Positions 1-12,890 of a stretch of 64,000 nt of DNA are shown here, piece by piece (the stretch's first letter is position 1; every line of letters begins with the position of its first letter). Made by a program: the position numbers and the translations under genes. The stretch covers positions 6,510,001 to 6,574,000 of the forward strand of contig NC_068567.1 of assembly GCF_025698545.1 (NCBI RefSeq), written 5' to 3'. The notes under the pieces are model-generated. The model ran no database searches and had not been told where the DNA came from. It saw only the letters and a program-made list of their open reading frames with translations. The DNA comes from Gossypium raimondii (taxonomy: Eukaryota > Streptophyta > Magnoliopsida > Malvales > Malvaceae).

Positions 1-769
1 CTAACATGCTTAAAAGCAGACAACTTTTGGTTTAGAAAATTATTGGATTTCTTAGAGGGAAATAAAATTAGTTGAAATTAAACAAGGGACCAGCCTCCAA
101 TTCCCTTAATTAGCTATTAGTACAAGGTCTAAATGGATATTCGAAGAATAAAGTAGCTTCGTATTTGTTTAGGAGAGTTAGATTTGGTTGAAAAAAGTTT
201 GCAAAATGTTGTTAGTTGAAAGTTGGTGTACCCTTCTAAGGGTTAGTATTATTTTTGGTGATGGTAAGAGATACACAAAGTAAGAGCACTTCACCCAAAG
301 AAATCTCGTATGTGAGCTTGATGAGATTAGAGTTCATACCTTATAGCATATAGTGTTGCTATACAACATGGGTTTCAAACACACATGGTTTAAAATTTTA
401 AGTTGTAACTTATTGGTAAGATGTTCATCTTGTTCAAGAATAACTTGAGTTTGAATCTCCATTGTACCCAAAACAAAAGCGCAATGGTCACCTTCTTAGG
501 CACCGGACCAGTAAGCCTAAGCCTCTTCAGGAGACAACCCTCCCCACCACCAAAGACAATACTAACCCATTAAAGAATTCGCGGCTCTTGATGAACAACA
601 CTTTATAGACTTATCCCAAAAGAATTGGCATTCCCTTAACAATATTATTGCAAAAATTGTAATTTAGTTGATATATTATATGATTAAGGCTTCCTTGGAT
701 GCCACTATATTGGAGAAGTAATTGGGGGAAGTTTCTTGAGATCCCATTTCTTGCGACTATTCGTTAACT
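1..769. other. intergenic, nothing recognised
   Basis: AT-rich sequence with no supported reading frame, RNA gene or clear repeat boundary. It is probably old repeat-derived DNA, but I cannot name a family. Confidence 0.4.
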
Positions 770-3170
770 GAGATTCTCTTTGTAGTTTGTTGAAACTTTT
801 TTGGAAATTGACTTTTATTTTTTAAATCAAAAATAAAAATGGAGTCGCCACTGATCCTTTTTATTAGATGTAATCAGGTCACCTCAAAATTTAACCATAT
901 TTATAAAAGATTAAATTCTACTAAAACGATAATTTTTTTAGCCTACATAATCCAAGAATGTGGGTTCGGGAGTCAATTACGTATGAGGAAGGATTAGCAC
1001 CCTCATAACGCCCAAAATTGGTACCTAGTTGGTTACTTAATGTTTTGATGTAGAAAATTGAAAATTCAAAGAAAATTTAAGATGCAATTTCTTTTTGCAT
1101 GATGTTATTAAGATATGACTTAACTAAATTAAATTAAATGGAAAAGGCCTTATTTCAAGTTAATCGAGAAGAAAGACCATACCCCGTGAGTTAGGACACA
1201 ATACTTCGAATTCTCAAAAACCAGAATAATCGTCATTCGATCGCTACCTAAATCTTGTATTTCATTATTTTAAATAGGATGTTCGATTATTTCGGTTTTA
1301 GGAAGATGTCATACTCCGTAAGTTAGGAGCACAAGTCCTCGAATTCCAAAAAATAATGAACATTGCTTAGGTTTTAAGTATTTTCCATACGTTAGATAAA
1401 CGAAGACAATTTTTTTTAAAAAAATTATATACATTTAATTTATCTAGGCATAGTGTAAAAATGAATAAATATATCTTAACATGACGGCATGATAATTAAC
1501 AAAATAAAACAAAATAGTGGTGGGTAAAATATCATGATATTAAAATAATAAATAGATAAATAAACGAATGAAGAGAAAAAACAAATAAAATGGCAAAATA
1601 AAAATGCCAGTGAATAATAATAATGTAACCATGATGATAATAAAATGCATCAATTTATAGTGATAATGGTGACAATCGCGTCATGACCATCATCAAAGTA
1701 TAAATAATAAAAGTAATAATAATAATGATGATGATGATGAAATATATAAAAAAAGGTACATAGAATAGGAATATAAATAACATAAATTTTAAATATTTAA
1801 AAAAGAAAAGAAATAAAAATAAAAAAAGTTCATAAAGGGTAAAATAAACGAAGGATTGAATTGAAATTAAAATGAAATTAAAAGCATAAATTATATAAAA
1901 TAAACAAACAAACAAATAACGGCCTAAAATAAAAACACGAAAATAAACAAGGACCAAATGGATAATTATTCCAAGCCCTAGGACACTCGTCATTCCCCAG
2001 AGGGTAAGCAAATTAAGGACTAAATTGAAAGCAAACCAAAATTAAATGGTATAATCTAAAAAAGAAAAAATAACGAAATTATGACCATATTGCAAAAGGC
2101 TCAAAGGCGGAAGGACTGGGACGACAATTAGACCCTTCCCACGAAAACACGCGGATCCTAGGTGATCTAGATCGAGTCGCCTTCAAAACTACATCATTTT
2201 TGGATGAAACGGCATCATTTTATCAAGCCTATTTAAGTTAAAATTTTCCAAAAAAATTCATTTCCCCTTTGTTTTAAAAAAAATCTCTTTTCTCCCTTTT
2301 TTTCCTCTAAAATTTTCCTTAGGCCGATCATGGGAGCTGTCATAGCTCCGTCACGGTTCCAGTCATCAACAACAGCGATCATCGTCTTCGGTGGCCGAAA
2401 AATTTCAAAACCTCCTTTTTGATCCCTTTTTTTAGGAATCCCGTTTTGGGTTTAAAATCGTCAAAAACTTGGTAAAATCGGACTGAAGGTCAATAAACCT
2501 TTCGGTTTCTCCCCCTCCGACGAGGCCCTCAACGGAGCCCTAGAGGGGCTCCGAGGCTTCTCGAGCCAGAGATGGGTCTTACCGACGATCGAAACAGGTA
2601 AAAAAATAACTCATTTTTTTTATTTACTCTATTTGTTTCGAAAAATAAAAATAAAAACACCTTTTTTGTATTCGGGTTTTTATATTTTGATTGCTTGTCT
2701 GTAAAAAGATAACATGGTCTTTATGGCTTTTATAGCCGAACATCTTACATTAGACTATTCTTTTTCTTTTTCTTTTCTACTTTTTTTTTTGAGTGTTGCA
2801 CTCTTGTCCTTGTGTTTTCTTTTTGCAGGAGGTGGTGGAGGGTCAACGACGATGGGAGAAGCATGCCCTTGCCATTTTGATGAAATGGCAGCAAAGAAGG
2901 CAGACCTCAGGGCGAGGGGTCTCGGGTGGCGTGCCTGCGAGGGAGCGGCGCTAGAGGCTAGGGTTTTTTTTAGTTTTCTGAGAATAGTTTAGGTTATGGC
3001 CTATTGGGCTTCGAGTTATTGGGTATTAGGTTTAGCAAATGGGTTGGGTTATTGTTCTCTTTTTTGTTCGGGCCAATCTATTTTATAAATGGACTTTTAT
3101 TTATTTTTATTTTTTTTGTTTTGTTTATTGATCCAGATAAAATTGGCCTATTACATAATTGTTGATGATA
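770..3170. mobile_element. decayed LTR retrotransposon remnant
   Basis: The stretch around 840-1015 holds the GGAGTCGCCACT block and the GGGTTCGGGAGTC ... AGGATTAGCACCCTC block that I associate with plant LTR elements. A related block occurs in the opposite orientation at 13930-13985. Positions about 2660-2780 resemble the reverse complement of the LTR fragment at 33500-33600 (shared GGCTTTTATAGCC core). No gag or pol frame survives; the short frames inside are low-complexity poly-T or poly-A translations. Boundaries are approximate and no target duplication was found. Confidence 0.5.
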
Positions 3171-5663
3171 TTGATTTTAGATATTCGAATCTCGATAAAC
3201 TTTTAGCCTTTCGGATTTTGTTTTGCACTTAACATTGAGCTTTTTTTTTTTTTTTTGACAAGCTAGCAATGATGTATCCACTGGTTGGCATGTGAGGGCT
3301 TAAAAAAGAGCTCTTTTGCGTCAAGGCATCTCTAGTTGCCTTGATGGTTTGTTCGTCAATGTTATTGGCATCAGCCTTCCCTTATACCTAAGACTTGTGA
3401 TTGGAAGTGTGATTAAATGAAATTTTCTCTTAGTGATGCAAAATACCCTAAGATCTTGGAATAACTTGAAAAGAAAAAGGAGATAGATAATGTATGGTTT
3501 GGAATCCTTAAGCAACTTGTGATTAAAAACACCAATAATTGGAAAAACTCCCTACAATCTCTCTCTTTTCACTGACTAAACTTCATTTATATAAACTTCT
3601 AATAAAATAATATAAAATTCAGCACTAACGATTTTATCTATAATTGAACTTTATTTATTGAATAAACAAGAAATTAAAAACTTTTAAAACCAATTAAATA
3701 TTCAATTTTACAAGTGTATATAATCAAACTTAATATATAATTTTATGATCCATAAAAAAATAACTTAATCCAAAAATACATTGTAAGTTGGTGAGTGTTC
3801 CAGACTAGAACTCAAATGAGTTCCTCTTCGAAAAGGATTCATCCTAGAGTCCAAAACTTATGTAGGGAATGGTATGATTGTGCTCCTAACACTTGAAACG
3901 GATAAGCACCACTAAAAATATTCGAGTTATGATTAGTGAAAAGATCGGCTATCCTCTCTTTGGAATACCTTATTTGTTTCTTTTCATGTTTTCCTTCTTC
4001 TTAAGCACAACTCTCGAATTTTATTTCATACACGTCTTCTTTCACCAAGTGTAGGATGTGAATATGACTTTTATCTCTTGCAACCTCTTTACACTCAAAT
4101 CTTTTTATAAGAGGAAAACTAACTACCTAAAACCCCTCACAAATTTAAATTTTCATCGAATCAAGATACAATGGTGTCGTACAACTGCCTAATTCATCAC
4201 CATTGTTGCAATCTTCTTTTTCACTACGTAATTAATTTAAATGATCTTAAAATCTATAACTGGAAAATTCTCTTCATAATAAGCCCTGCCAATCATATCC
4301 TAGATGACCTTTTTCACCACAATATTGATTGGTTTGCGAAAATTTGATACCTCATCTCTTATTCTCCAATTTATTATTGGTCTTACATTCAATCTGTGAT
4401 TAGTCTCACGACTCTTTGTAACAAACCTTTCTACCCTCGCATTGTAAAAATTTTGCACAATAGAAAATAATAATAAATGATAGAACTGTGCATGCTTTTA
4501 CGTCTAATGTTCTGAAAAGAAACCCCTGAATACGATACCAACTGATGAAGAATGATGCAAAAACCTAGGATCTTTAGATAAGATGTGAATTCTTTGGAAG
4601 ACTTTGACGATTTTTCCCTAAAAATCTCCTAAGAGAAGGACCCTCATAAACATTGAGTAATTGATCTGTAAAGGCTGTAAACTCTGCAACTCCGAAAGAC
4701 TTCAAAGTAACAAGCTTTAAAGGAAAACAAGAATCAAATCACTCAAACTCTAAAAATTGTCTTTGCATCACACAAAGAAATAACAAAATTCCCCAAGAAA
4801 AATATATTTTATTCACTTTTTTTATTCTTAAAAAGGTGGCCTAAGTTCTCTATTTATAGGCAAAATACTCCTAATTAAATAAAATTCTTAAAATTAATTT
4901 CGTCCTTCTAATATGCTTAAATTTGATATTTAATTTTATACTTTAATTTCTAACATAATTTCGTCTTTATATTTTCTAATTTTGTTTTACTTTAAATAGT
5001 TAGTATAATTAGCTTTTCAATTAAAATATTATATGCTAATAAATTTTTACTCTATAATTTAATACAAACAAATAATCAACCCAACACGTCGACTAGTCAT
5101 AAAATATATTTCATTCCCATAAGAAAGGATTGAGCCCTCGACCACGTGATTAAGAGATGAAGTGAACAACCACCACACTTTATGATTTATACTATATAAA
5201 TATTTAAATAACTTACACCACTTTTAAAAATAAACAACTTTTGAAAAATTCAATCAAGACCCTTTATGAAAATTACACTCAATTAAACTCCTAGACATTA
5301 AAAACACATCAATTAAACTTTGATTAATGTTTTTTCATTGACAATTAATGTGTTGAGATGGTCATGGCCATTGAGTCAATCATTCCAATGTTAACATGGT
5401 GGTCCATGTTAGTAAAAATATATATATTATATTGAAATATTATTTGTTTAAAAATATATTTATTAAAAGTTTATAATAAAAAATATTGAAGGTTTGGTTT
5501 AAATACTAAGGTTAAAAGTTTAAATATTGATATTTATTGATTTTATATAAAAATGTAAAAATAATAAAGATATCCTCACAATAAAATAAATTATTTTATA
5601 AAAAAATATTGTTTTAATCATTTTATAACTGGGTTGGAATCGATACCAACTCAATCAAACTCT
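3171..5663. other. AT-rich intergenic repeat DNA, possible LTR fragment near 4540-5100
   Basis: No gene is supported. On the minus strand near 4525-4545 a stretch reading CATCA followed by GTTGGTATCG resembles an LTR 3' end joined to an initiator-Met tRNA primer site, so 4542-5100 may be a Copia-like LTR remnant. The match is weak and the LTR start was not found. A poly-T run lies at about 3241-3256. Confidence 0.3.
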
Positions 5664-5673
5664 TAAATAATAG

Positions 5674-5927
5674 GGTTAAAGTATATGAGAGATCCCTATA
5701 TTATATGGATTGTATCAAATTAGTCCTTATACCATTAAAATAATAATTTAAGTCCAAATTGCAATAAAGTCAACATTTGTTGTATAAATAATATTACATT
5801 TGTTAAACAGTAAATGTTAACTTTATTCCAATTTAACCTTAGTACAAAAACTAAAATGATCCATTTAATAAGAAAGGGACTGATTTAATACAGCCCATAT
5901 AATATAGGATCTCTTAAGTAATTTACC
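5674..5927. mobile_element. MITE (254 bp) upstream of GEX2
   Basis: Imperfect terminal inverted repeats: the left end starts GGTTAAAGTATATGAGAGATCC-like and the reverse complement of the right end starts GGTAAATTACTTAAGAGATCC-like; the complementarity continues inward for roughly 100 bp. It is flanked by TAAATAATAG (5664-5673) and TAAACAATAG (5928-5937), a 10-bp target duplication with one mismatch. The size and duplication length suggest a MULE-derived MITE. It carries no coding sequence and ends about 295 bp before the GEX2 start codon. Confidence 0.7.
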
Positions 5928-5937
5928 TAAACAATAG

Positions 5938-6222
5938 TATAGAAGTATAGATACATGACGTTGATAAAACAGCACCGTTGCTCGAACCACTCGACACAAA
6001 AGATCAAAAAAGCGAAGACAAAAGTGCAAAACGCTCTCGAACTGAACCGCTATCAACTGTCAGCAACCGCTACAGAAATCCAATGGCCTAAATCATTCTT
6101 AATGACACGTGTCACAAACCCAATACACTTGATAAACTGCACTTTCCATAAACGTCATCACTTCAATTCCTCAAGAAGAGAGACCCAGTGGTAAACTAGT
6201 GCTCCTTTGAATTTCCTCAATC
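5938..6222 (+). promoter_or_regulatory. GEX2 proximal promoter with two AACCGC sites
   Basis: This short region lies between the MITE and the GEX2 ATG. AACCGC occurs at 6045-6050 and again at 6065-6070, exactly 20 bp apart and about 155-180 bp upstream of the ATG. The male-germline MYB factor DUO1 is known to act through AACCGY-type MYB sites in sperm-gene promoters, and GEX2 is a sperm gene. The role of these two sites here is inference. I did not place a TATA box with confidence. Confidence 0.45.
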
Positions 6223-9200
6223 ATGGCGGCCAAATTTCACTTCATATTAATTTCAACCCTCACATTACTCTTAGCTTCTTCTGCAGGTATTCACATTATT
6301 TTGCTTCTTAAACTTTACCATAGAAACAATACTCTTTAAGGTTACTGTAAATTATTGCATATTATATGTTGCAGATGAAGCAGCAGTACCAAAGTTTGCA
6401 TTCAGTTGGTTGGATGACAAGGATACATTCAAAGCTGGGGAAACTGCCACAATCAAAATCAAAGTTCTGGGAAATTTTGATAGTAAAGGAAACGCTTCAC
6501 TTGATAGAACTGCTTTTAAGCCTTTAGTTACAGTGAATGGGAAGACAGGGAATAGTTCTTATATATCTGGTGTTTTTCTAGACATTGATGGTGATCCTAG
6601 TACTTGGCAAATTGTTTTTATCCCAATTCTTGCTGGCATATTTAATGTGATCCTCAATGATGACCCTTTCAAAGTCATGGATTCATCTCTCCATTTCACT
6701 GTTGAATCAGGTTGGTTTTTTATTTGGCTTTCCATATGGTTTATTCCATTAATGTTGAGAAATGTTAATGATTTTGTGACTTTCTGTTGTTTGATTAAAA
6801 GGGCCAATGTACCCTTCTGCTAGTGTTGCTTCATGGTTAGGGTTCTTGAATGAATTTGAAGCTGGTTCAAAGGCTCCAGTTTTGATTCTTCCTAAAGATG
6901 CATTTGGCAATAATGTAACTTCAATTGATGAAGAACTGAGTTCTTATAACATCTCAGTGACTGCTCTCCATGAAAATGGTTCCATTGCATGTTTGCTGAA
7001 TATTACATCCAAGGCCTGGAATGAATTTGGTTATATCATAGTGGAGTTTATAGCTGTTAAAGCAGGAAAGTTCTTATTGAACATCCAAGGGGCAAACCAG
7101 ACCTTGAATGGCTCTCCATTACCATTCAAGGTAAATCCAGGTAAGTTCTTTGGACATGGGGTGTAAGTGTCGGACATGAGCTTATTTCCATGTATTCGAA
7201 GGGTCCTTGAAGGATTATATCCTTTCACACATGTCCGAGTATGTATAAATAAGCTGATTGAATTTTCGAACCGGGTTTTGCAGGACCTTTAGATGTCTCC
7301 AATTGTATAGCCAAGTGGAAATTTGAATTCAATGCATGGCAAATCTTTTCCAAGATGGAAATACTTATCTACCAACAAGATCAATGCGGGAACCTTGTTC
7401 CAGGCTTGTACGAATTTGACGCTGATGTTATCGAGAGTGATACGAATTTGTCTATACCTGTAACGGATTTGCAGTTCGAAGAAGTAGAACCAGGGGTTCA
7501 GCTGTTTTCTTTCAGCATGTCTAAAGCGGGGAACTTCTTGCTCACCATTTCTGATATGAAGCACAACAAAAGCATTTCCTATATGCCATATGCATATACC
7601 GTCTTTGTAGGTGTGTTACCTAAATCTTTTTATGGAAATCTTTTCCGTAATGCAGCTTTTATGTTACCCGGATTCCTTATTTTTCCTAAAGTGCTCATGT
7701 TAGACACATATTCGGTCAGGTTATTGCGATGGATTCAAGAGTATCATCAATGGGACTGGTTTAAATACTTCTGTTGCTGGGGAACAGGCAGAGTTTTCGG
7801 TTTATTTACGTGATGCCTTCGAATATCCCTCCCCAGTGGAAGTAGAAAGACTTCGAGTAGAAATCAGAAGTGAAACCGATTCCACACCGGTATCACCTAC
7901 TATATATCCTACACAGATCAGTAACGGTATGCACGTTCAAGCAAAATTTACCACCATTTTGGTATTTTTTCTCGTTTCATAAACAGCCTTATCACATACA
8001 GGAGAATTGCCTGACATTTCTATAAGCGAAACCAAACTTGCTTCTGCTCCATCTATGGGCCTAAAGAACACTGTAAGAGCTGCTTCTGTCTGTAAATGCA
8101 TGCATGTATTTATGAATTTTATGTTTTAGATTTTAATGAAAGTTTGATTCTAAAATCAGCCTCCTCCTGGAAGCTTGAATGTTTGGGCAACTGCATTCAA
8201 TGTCACGTATACTCCTCAGAAGAGAGGGATCTATAAAATTCATATATTCTGCGGAAATATAATCCTAAATGGTGGTACTCCATTCACAAAGGAAGTAAAA
8301 CCAGGTACAATTTTTGAGTTTATGTCACTGATCCGAATCCAAAAAGACCCGAACTTGAAAAATTACCACAAGGTGACTAATGGTACAATTTTCTTGGTGA
8401 CGAATGGTTTTATACTTTGTGACAGGTGAGGTTAATATATCAGTCTCAGGAGTAGTGAAATTTTCTCCCAAGGCACCAAAGCTGGTTAGAAATGAAATAG
8501 TAGTACGGCTTCTGGATTCATTTTCCAACCCTGTCATGTCCGAAAATTCGAAGCTAAGTCTAGTGCTTACTTCGGTTAACAAGCCAGGTTTCTCAAACTG
8601 GATGTTTGTGGATAACAGTGATGGTTCATACATAGGTCACTATCTTGCCATGGAAGTAGGAACTTATGAGATGTGTGTATTGTTCGAAGGAAAGCATTTA
8701 TCGCCCTGCCCTTTCACTGTCAACGTGTACGGAAGTAAGTTAGCATTGCTGCAAGCCTGCAGAGCATCCTATTTTCTTTTTCATATGATTGAACAAATCT
8801 TTGCTTCTAATGTTTGTCAGGTGAATATTTTCCTAAAGCATATGATGATAAAATCTCTCTTTGGGAGGATGAATCGATTTCGTTCGATGTATTGGAAAAT
8901 GACTACTTTGCCGGTTCCAACGCAACTATTATCAAGTTCTCGAAAGTAAGACCGAAAACTTCAGCAATGTCGAATGACAAAAACATTTACCCTCCAACCC
9001 CTCCCTGTTTAACATGCAATATGTTATGTTCTTTTTGCAGCCAATTCATGGTTCACTTCTACAATATGGAAGGCTCTTCAGATATACACCATATAAAGAC
9101 TATTTTGGGAATGATTCTTTCCAATATACAATGTTGGACATTAATGGTGACCTTGCTACTGCTACTGTCAAAATATCTGTACTCACCATTCCACCACAGT

Positions 9201-11384
9201 TTGTTTCTTTTCCAAGTCAATTGCAGGCAATTGAAGATCTAATAAGTCCGAGATTCGGGTGAAGTTAAGGCTCATATCAGTCAATTTACTTCCATTTTTA
9301 TCACTAGAATTGAACTCTTATCCTACTGTTTTTCAGTGGTTACAATGGATTTGAACTGAAATATTCAGATCCAATGGAGAATATCTCTGTCATTCTCAGT
9401 GCTAAGCATGGAACAATATTTCTATCACCTATGTCAATGCAGTTTTGGCAGCCAATATGGAGTGAATTTTGTGTGACTAAAGGGGACGAGAAAGGTACCA
9501 ATTTGAGCATTGAAGGACGTTTAGAAGTAATCAATTTCGCCCTTCAATCGATTCAATATCTTGGGTATTAATCACTGAGTTCGATTGCAAGTTTTCTGTT
9601 TTAGCTGCACTTAAAATGAATGTTTGTTGTTATTCGTGTTGATGCGTGTTCGGACATGAGTACAAGGATATGACTTCTCAAGAACCCTCAAATACAGGAG
9701 TCCTTGTAACATCATTCGCTCTTTTACGAATTTCTAACATTTATAGGGGAAAAAGGCATGCATGAATTATCAGAAACTTGTTTAAGTCATTTGTATTCTT
9801 TGGATTAAACCAGGAATGGGAACTTTTCTGGAAACGATACCCTTCGAGTTTCGGCCAGGAATAGAAATGGAGTCAATGACTTGGATGTACAAGTTGTAGT
9901 GGATCCCATTAATGATCCTCCATATGTTAATGTTCCCGAATTCATCGTGTTGAATAACACTCGGGATGAATCTTTGTTGTTCGACATAGAAACAGATCAG
10001 TTTCAGTTCTCCATTGGTGATCCAGATATTCTTAACTTCCCTGGTAAGTTCTGAAGTGCATGAACTAGGACTAGGATGCTAAAAAAATATCTTCATAATC
10101 TAGGAAGTCCAGATGACAAAAAATTGAGGGCTTCGGCTCCTTTCCATTACTTTTCAATCCATTATTAGTCAATTTAACTTTTACAGACACTTACAAAAAT
10201 GGTTGTCACGATTCGTGAGTGGATATTACATATATGAACTTAATGGTGAATCATTGAACTGTAGTAGATAAGGTCCGAACTTGATAATTTGTGCTTAAGT
10301 CATCTATATGCCAAACTATTAGTTAAGATCAAGTTAACTTTATTCAGCTTTAAGGAGCTAAATATATTCAAATAACAGCCCTTAGTTACTTGATAGCGAA
10401 GCAACAATGTTGCAAAGGTATGCCGTTCCAATTTTCTTAATTTTTATTGAATTATCTGTATCCTACAATCACATTACAGGGGGTGAGCCCGGCTTTGACT
10501 TGGCGCTTTCAATGGAAGTGAGTGATGGGTTTTTGCTAGCAACGCTACCAGCTGCCCTTATCAGTTCAACCGAACTGAAGCTCAAGTACAGTTATCAATG
10601 GCAACCGCTTCAAACATATGTTACCATATCAAAACATTTCATGGTCAAAGCCATGGGAATAAGATTCCGAGCATCGCTCAACGATTGCAATACTGTCATG
10701 CAACAATTATCCTACCATGTAAGTACTTGACCATATTTTGCAGTTAAGCAAATATGAAAGGATTGAATTAATCATCTCATCGCATCTGATCTTTCAGGGT
10801 GGCGAACATGGCAGTGCGGTTTTAACAATGAAATTAAGCGATTTAGGCCACCATGGATGTTATTCAGATTGTGTTGATAGGGTAACAAAGGCTTTGGTCG
10901 CTGAGGCTACTGTAAATCTGATCAGAAGGAAACCAATGAGCTCATTGGCAGTTCATAGTAAGTTCCTAAACTATTCCAATTTGGGATTTAAATTGCTCTC
11001 GAATCGGATTGTGCATTGAATGGTTGATTTTGGTGGTGGCAGCTCTTGAAACAGTCATAGTGATTGAATTTCTTTTGCTACTTTCACTTGGATTCATGAT
11101 TGTGTTCTTCACATGCAAATGTGCAATTCTGCTTGTGAAAGAGAAAAGGCGAGAAAATCCCTGTAATTCTGAGCTATCAAGACATCAAAATATCCAGACA
11201 GAACCTGTAAGTAAAACAAGCATGCCCTTTCAACAATCTAGAGATATCTTGTAATAATTCAAAAGTTTGGTCCTACATATTTATGTAGTGATTGATGAAT
11301 TTGCAGTTAAATGCAAATTCAACAAAGGATGATGGGATTCAGCTCCGAGGGTGTTGCTCAAGCCCCTTTAAATGCATTAATTAG
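6223..11384 (+). CDS. GEX2: GAMETE EXPRESSED 2, sperm membrane protein with filamin-like repeats
   Basis: Sixteen exons: 6223-6286, 6375-6710, 6802-7140, 7284-7610, 7720-7926, 8002-8072, 8160-8304, 8426-8734, 8821-8945, 9041-9258, 9337-9564, 9814-10043, 10480-10718, 10798-10957, 11043-11206, 11307-11384. All introns are GT-AG, phases close, and the product is 1079 aa. Residues 1-21 are a hydrophobic signal peptide. The ectodomain carries filamin/Ig-like repeats, for example about 25-130 and the exon 8 block ending in a SPCPFTVNVYG motif. Exons 9-13 look like cadherin/Ig-type beta domains (PINDPPYV motif). One membrane helix spans about 1004-1031, followed by a roughly 48-residue basic, Cys-containing tail. 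In Arabidopsis, GEX2 sits on the sperm surface and supports gamete attachment to egg and central cell. Identity rests on recognised sequence and architecture. The ATG at 6223 is chosen because it begins the signal peptide. Nothing is broken. Confidence 0.9.
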
Positions 11385-11919
11385 TTAATTAAATTCGACA
11401 ATTTTAATTGATTAAATTGAAAATAAAGCGATGTAAACTTGACATGCAAATAGCACATGGGATATGCCATGGTCGTCGGGCATCTTTTGACAATGGTCCT
11501 ACATTCACCAATCCAAGCGGCTCTCAAAGTATGGTCAACCGACACATAAATGGTTGCACTTTTATTATTTCAAAAGTGCAAATCTTATGATATGCAAAAG
11601 TAATAGCAAATCTTTAAAATAATAAACAATCTACCACCGAAATATTCATTTCTTTTTTTTTTTACTTTTTTTGGGGGGAAAGGATTGAGTAAAATTTGAT
11701 GTTAGTTTGAACAGAAAATTAACACTCTTTTACCATTATATTAGTGGGGTTTTTGCCAAAATTATGCTAGAAACAAGTTAATTCCACCAATTTAATTTTT
11801 ATATATATTTAATTTTGACATTAATAAATAAATTTTATTTTTTATATTTTAAAGGGTTTATTTAAACATTGTAAATTTATTTATCAAAATTATATATATA
11901 AAGATCATTTTATTTAAGA
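11385..11919. other. GEX2 3' flank, no gene
   Basis: It holds the probable GEX2 3' UTR followed by AT-rich sequence. A 60-codon frame at 11408-11590 lacks any recognisable domain and is not supported. The inverted-repeat element that follows may extend leftward to about 11755. Confidence 0.4.
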
Positions 11920-12890
11920 ATATTGTTGTTAAAGTTAACAATGTCAAATGTAAAATAATTTTTAACCCTTAATATTTACAATTTTTTTAATTTGATCCTT
12001 ACCCTTTAAAAGTATTTAAAATTTTTAAAATGATTTTTTATATTTTAAATAAAACATAAAATTAGAAATGATATTTTCAAAAATAAAAATTATGAATAAA
12101 TAAACTCTTTAAAATTCAAAAAATAAAAATGATACAAGTATAAAAAATCCAAAATTCAATATTATCTAAATTGGACTAGACCGGCCAATTGAACCAAGAA
12201 TCGATTGGGGTATCGGTTCGGTGAGAGTTGAAAAAATGATTAACTCGTGAATCTCCACGAGCTAAAAAATCGATTGAACCGATTTTGAACAGGTCTGATC
12301 AATTGATTCTCAAAACGATCGATCTAACCAATTCAAAGCAAATAAATTATTAAAAAATAACAAATATTTAAAATATAAAAAAAAAGTGGTTCAACTGTTT
12401 TTTTAGCCTAGTTTAATCAATTCGTACCGATTCATGGGTTAATCAATTTTTTACCTCTCACTGAACCGATACCCTAGCTGTTTCTTATTCCAACCAGTCT
12501 ATATCGGATCATGGGTCAATCAGTTTTCTCCCTCTCACCAAACTAATACCCCAGCTGGTTCTTGATCCAATCAGTCTAGTTCAAATTAGATAACATTGAA
12601 TTTTGGAATTTTGGAATTTTGGTTTTTATTTTTTTATTTTTTTAAATTTTAAAGAGTTTTTTTCTATAATTTTTTATTTTAATTTTTTATTTTTAAATTA
12701 TATATATTTTATTTTTATTTTTAATTAAAATATGAAAAAAATTAAAATTTTTATGTACTTTTAAAAGGTAATGACAAATTGATGAAAAAACTTTTAAAAG
12801 GTAATGACAAATTGATGAAAAAACTATAAATGTTCAGGGCTAAAAATTTATTTTACCTTAGCATTGTTAACTTTAATGGAAAAATTAAAT
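11920..12890. mobile_element. large AT-rich inverted-repeat (foldback) element
   Basis: The left arm (TTAAAGTTAACAATG at about 11930) is matched inverted by CATTGTTAACTTTAA at about 12860. The arms continue through a TCGGTTCGGTGAGAG-type block (about 12212-12235) that pairs with two copies in the right arm (about 12440-12500 and 12510-12595). The fold centre lies near 12390. The right arm also carries a 33-bp exact tandem duplication at 12758-12790 and 12791-12823. Weaker complementarity may extend the element to about 11755-13005. No coding capacity and no clear target duplication were found. Confidence 0.6.

Noticed and set aside
1655..2992. Phe/Ile/Leu-rich frames suggesting membrane proteins
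   Set aside because: They come from A/T-rich LTR sequence and poly-T runs; no conserved motif or exon structure.
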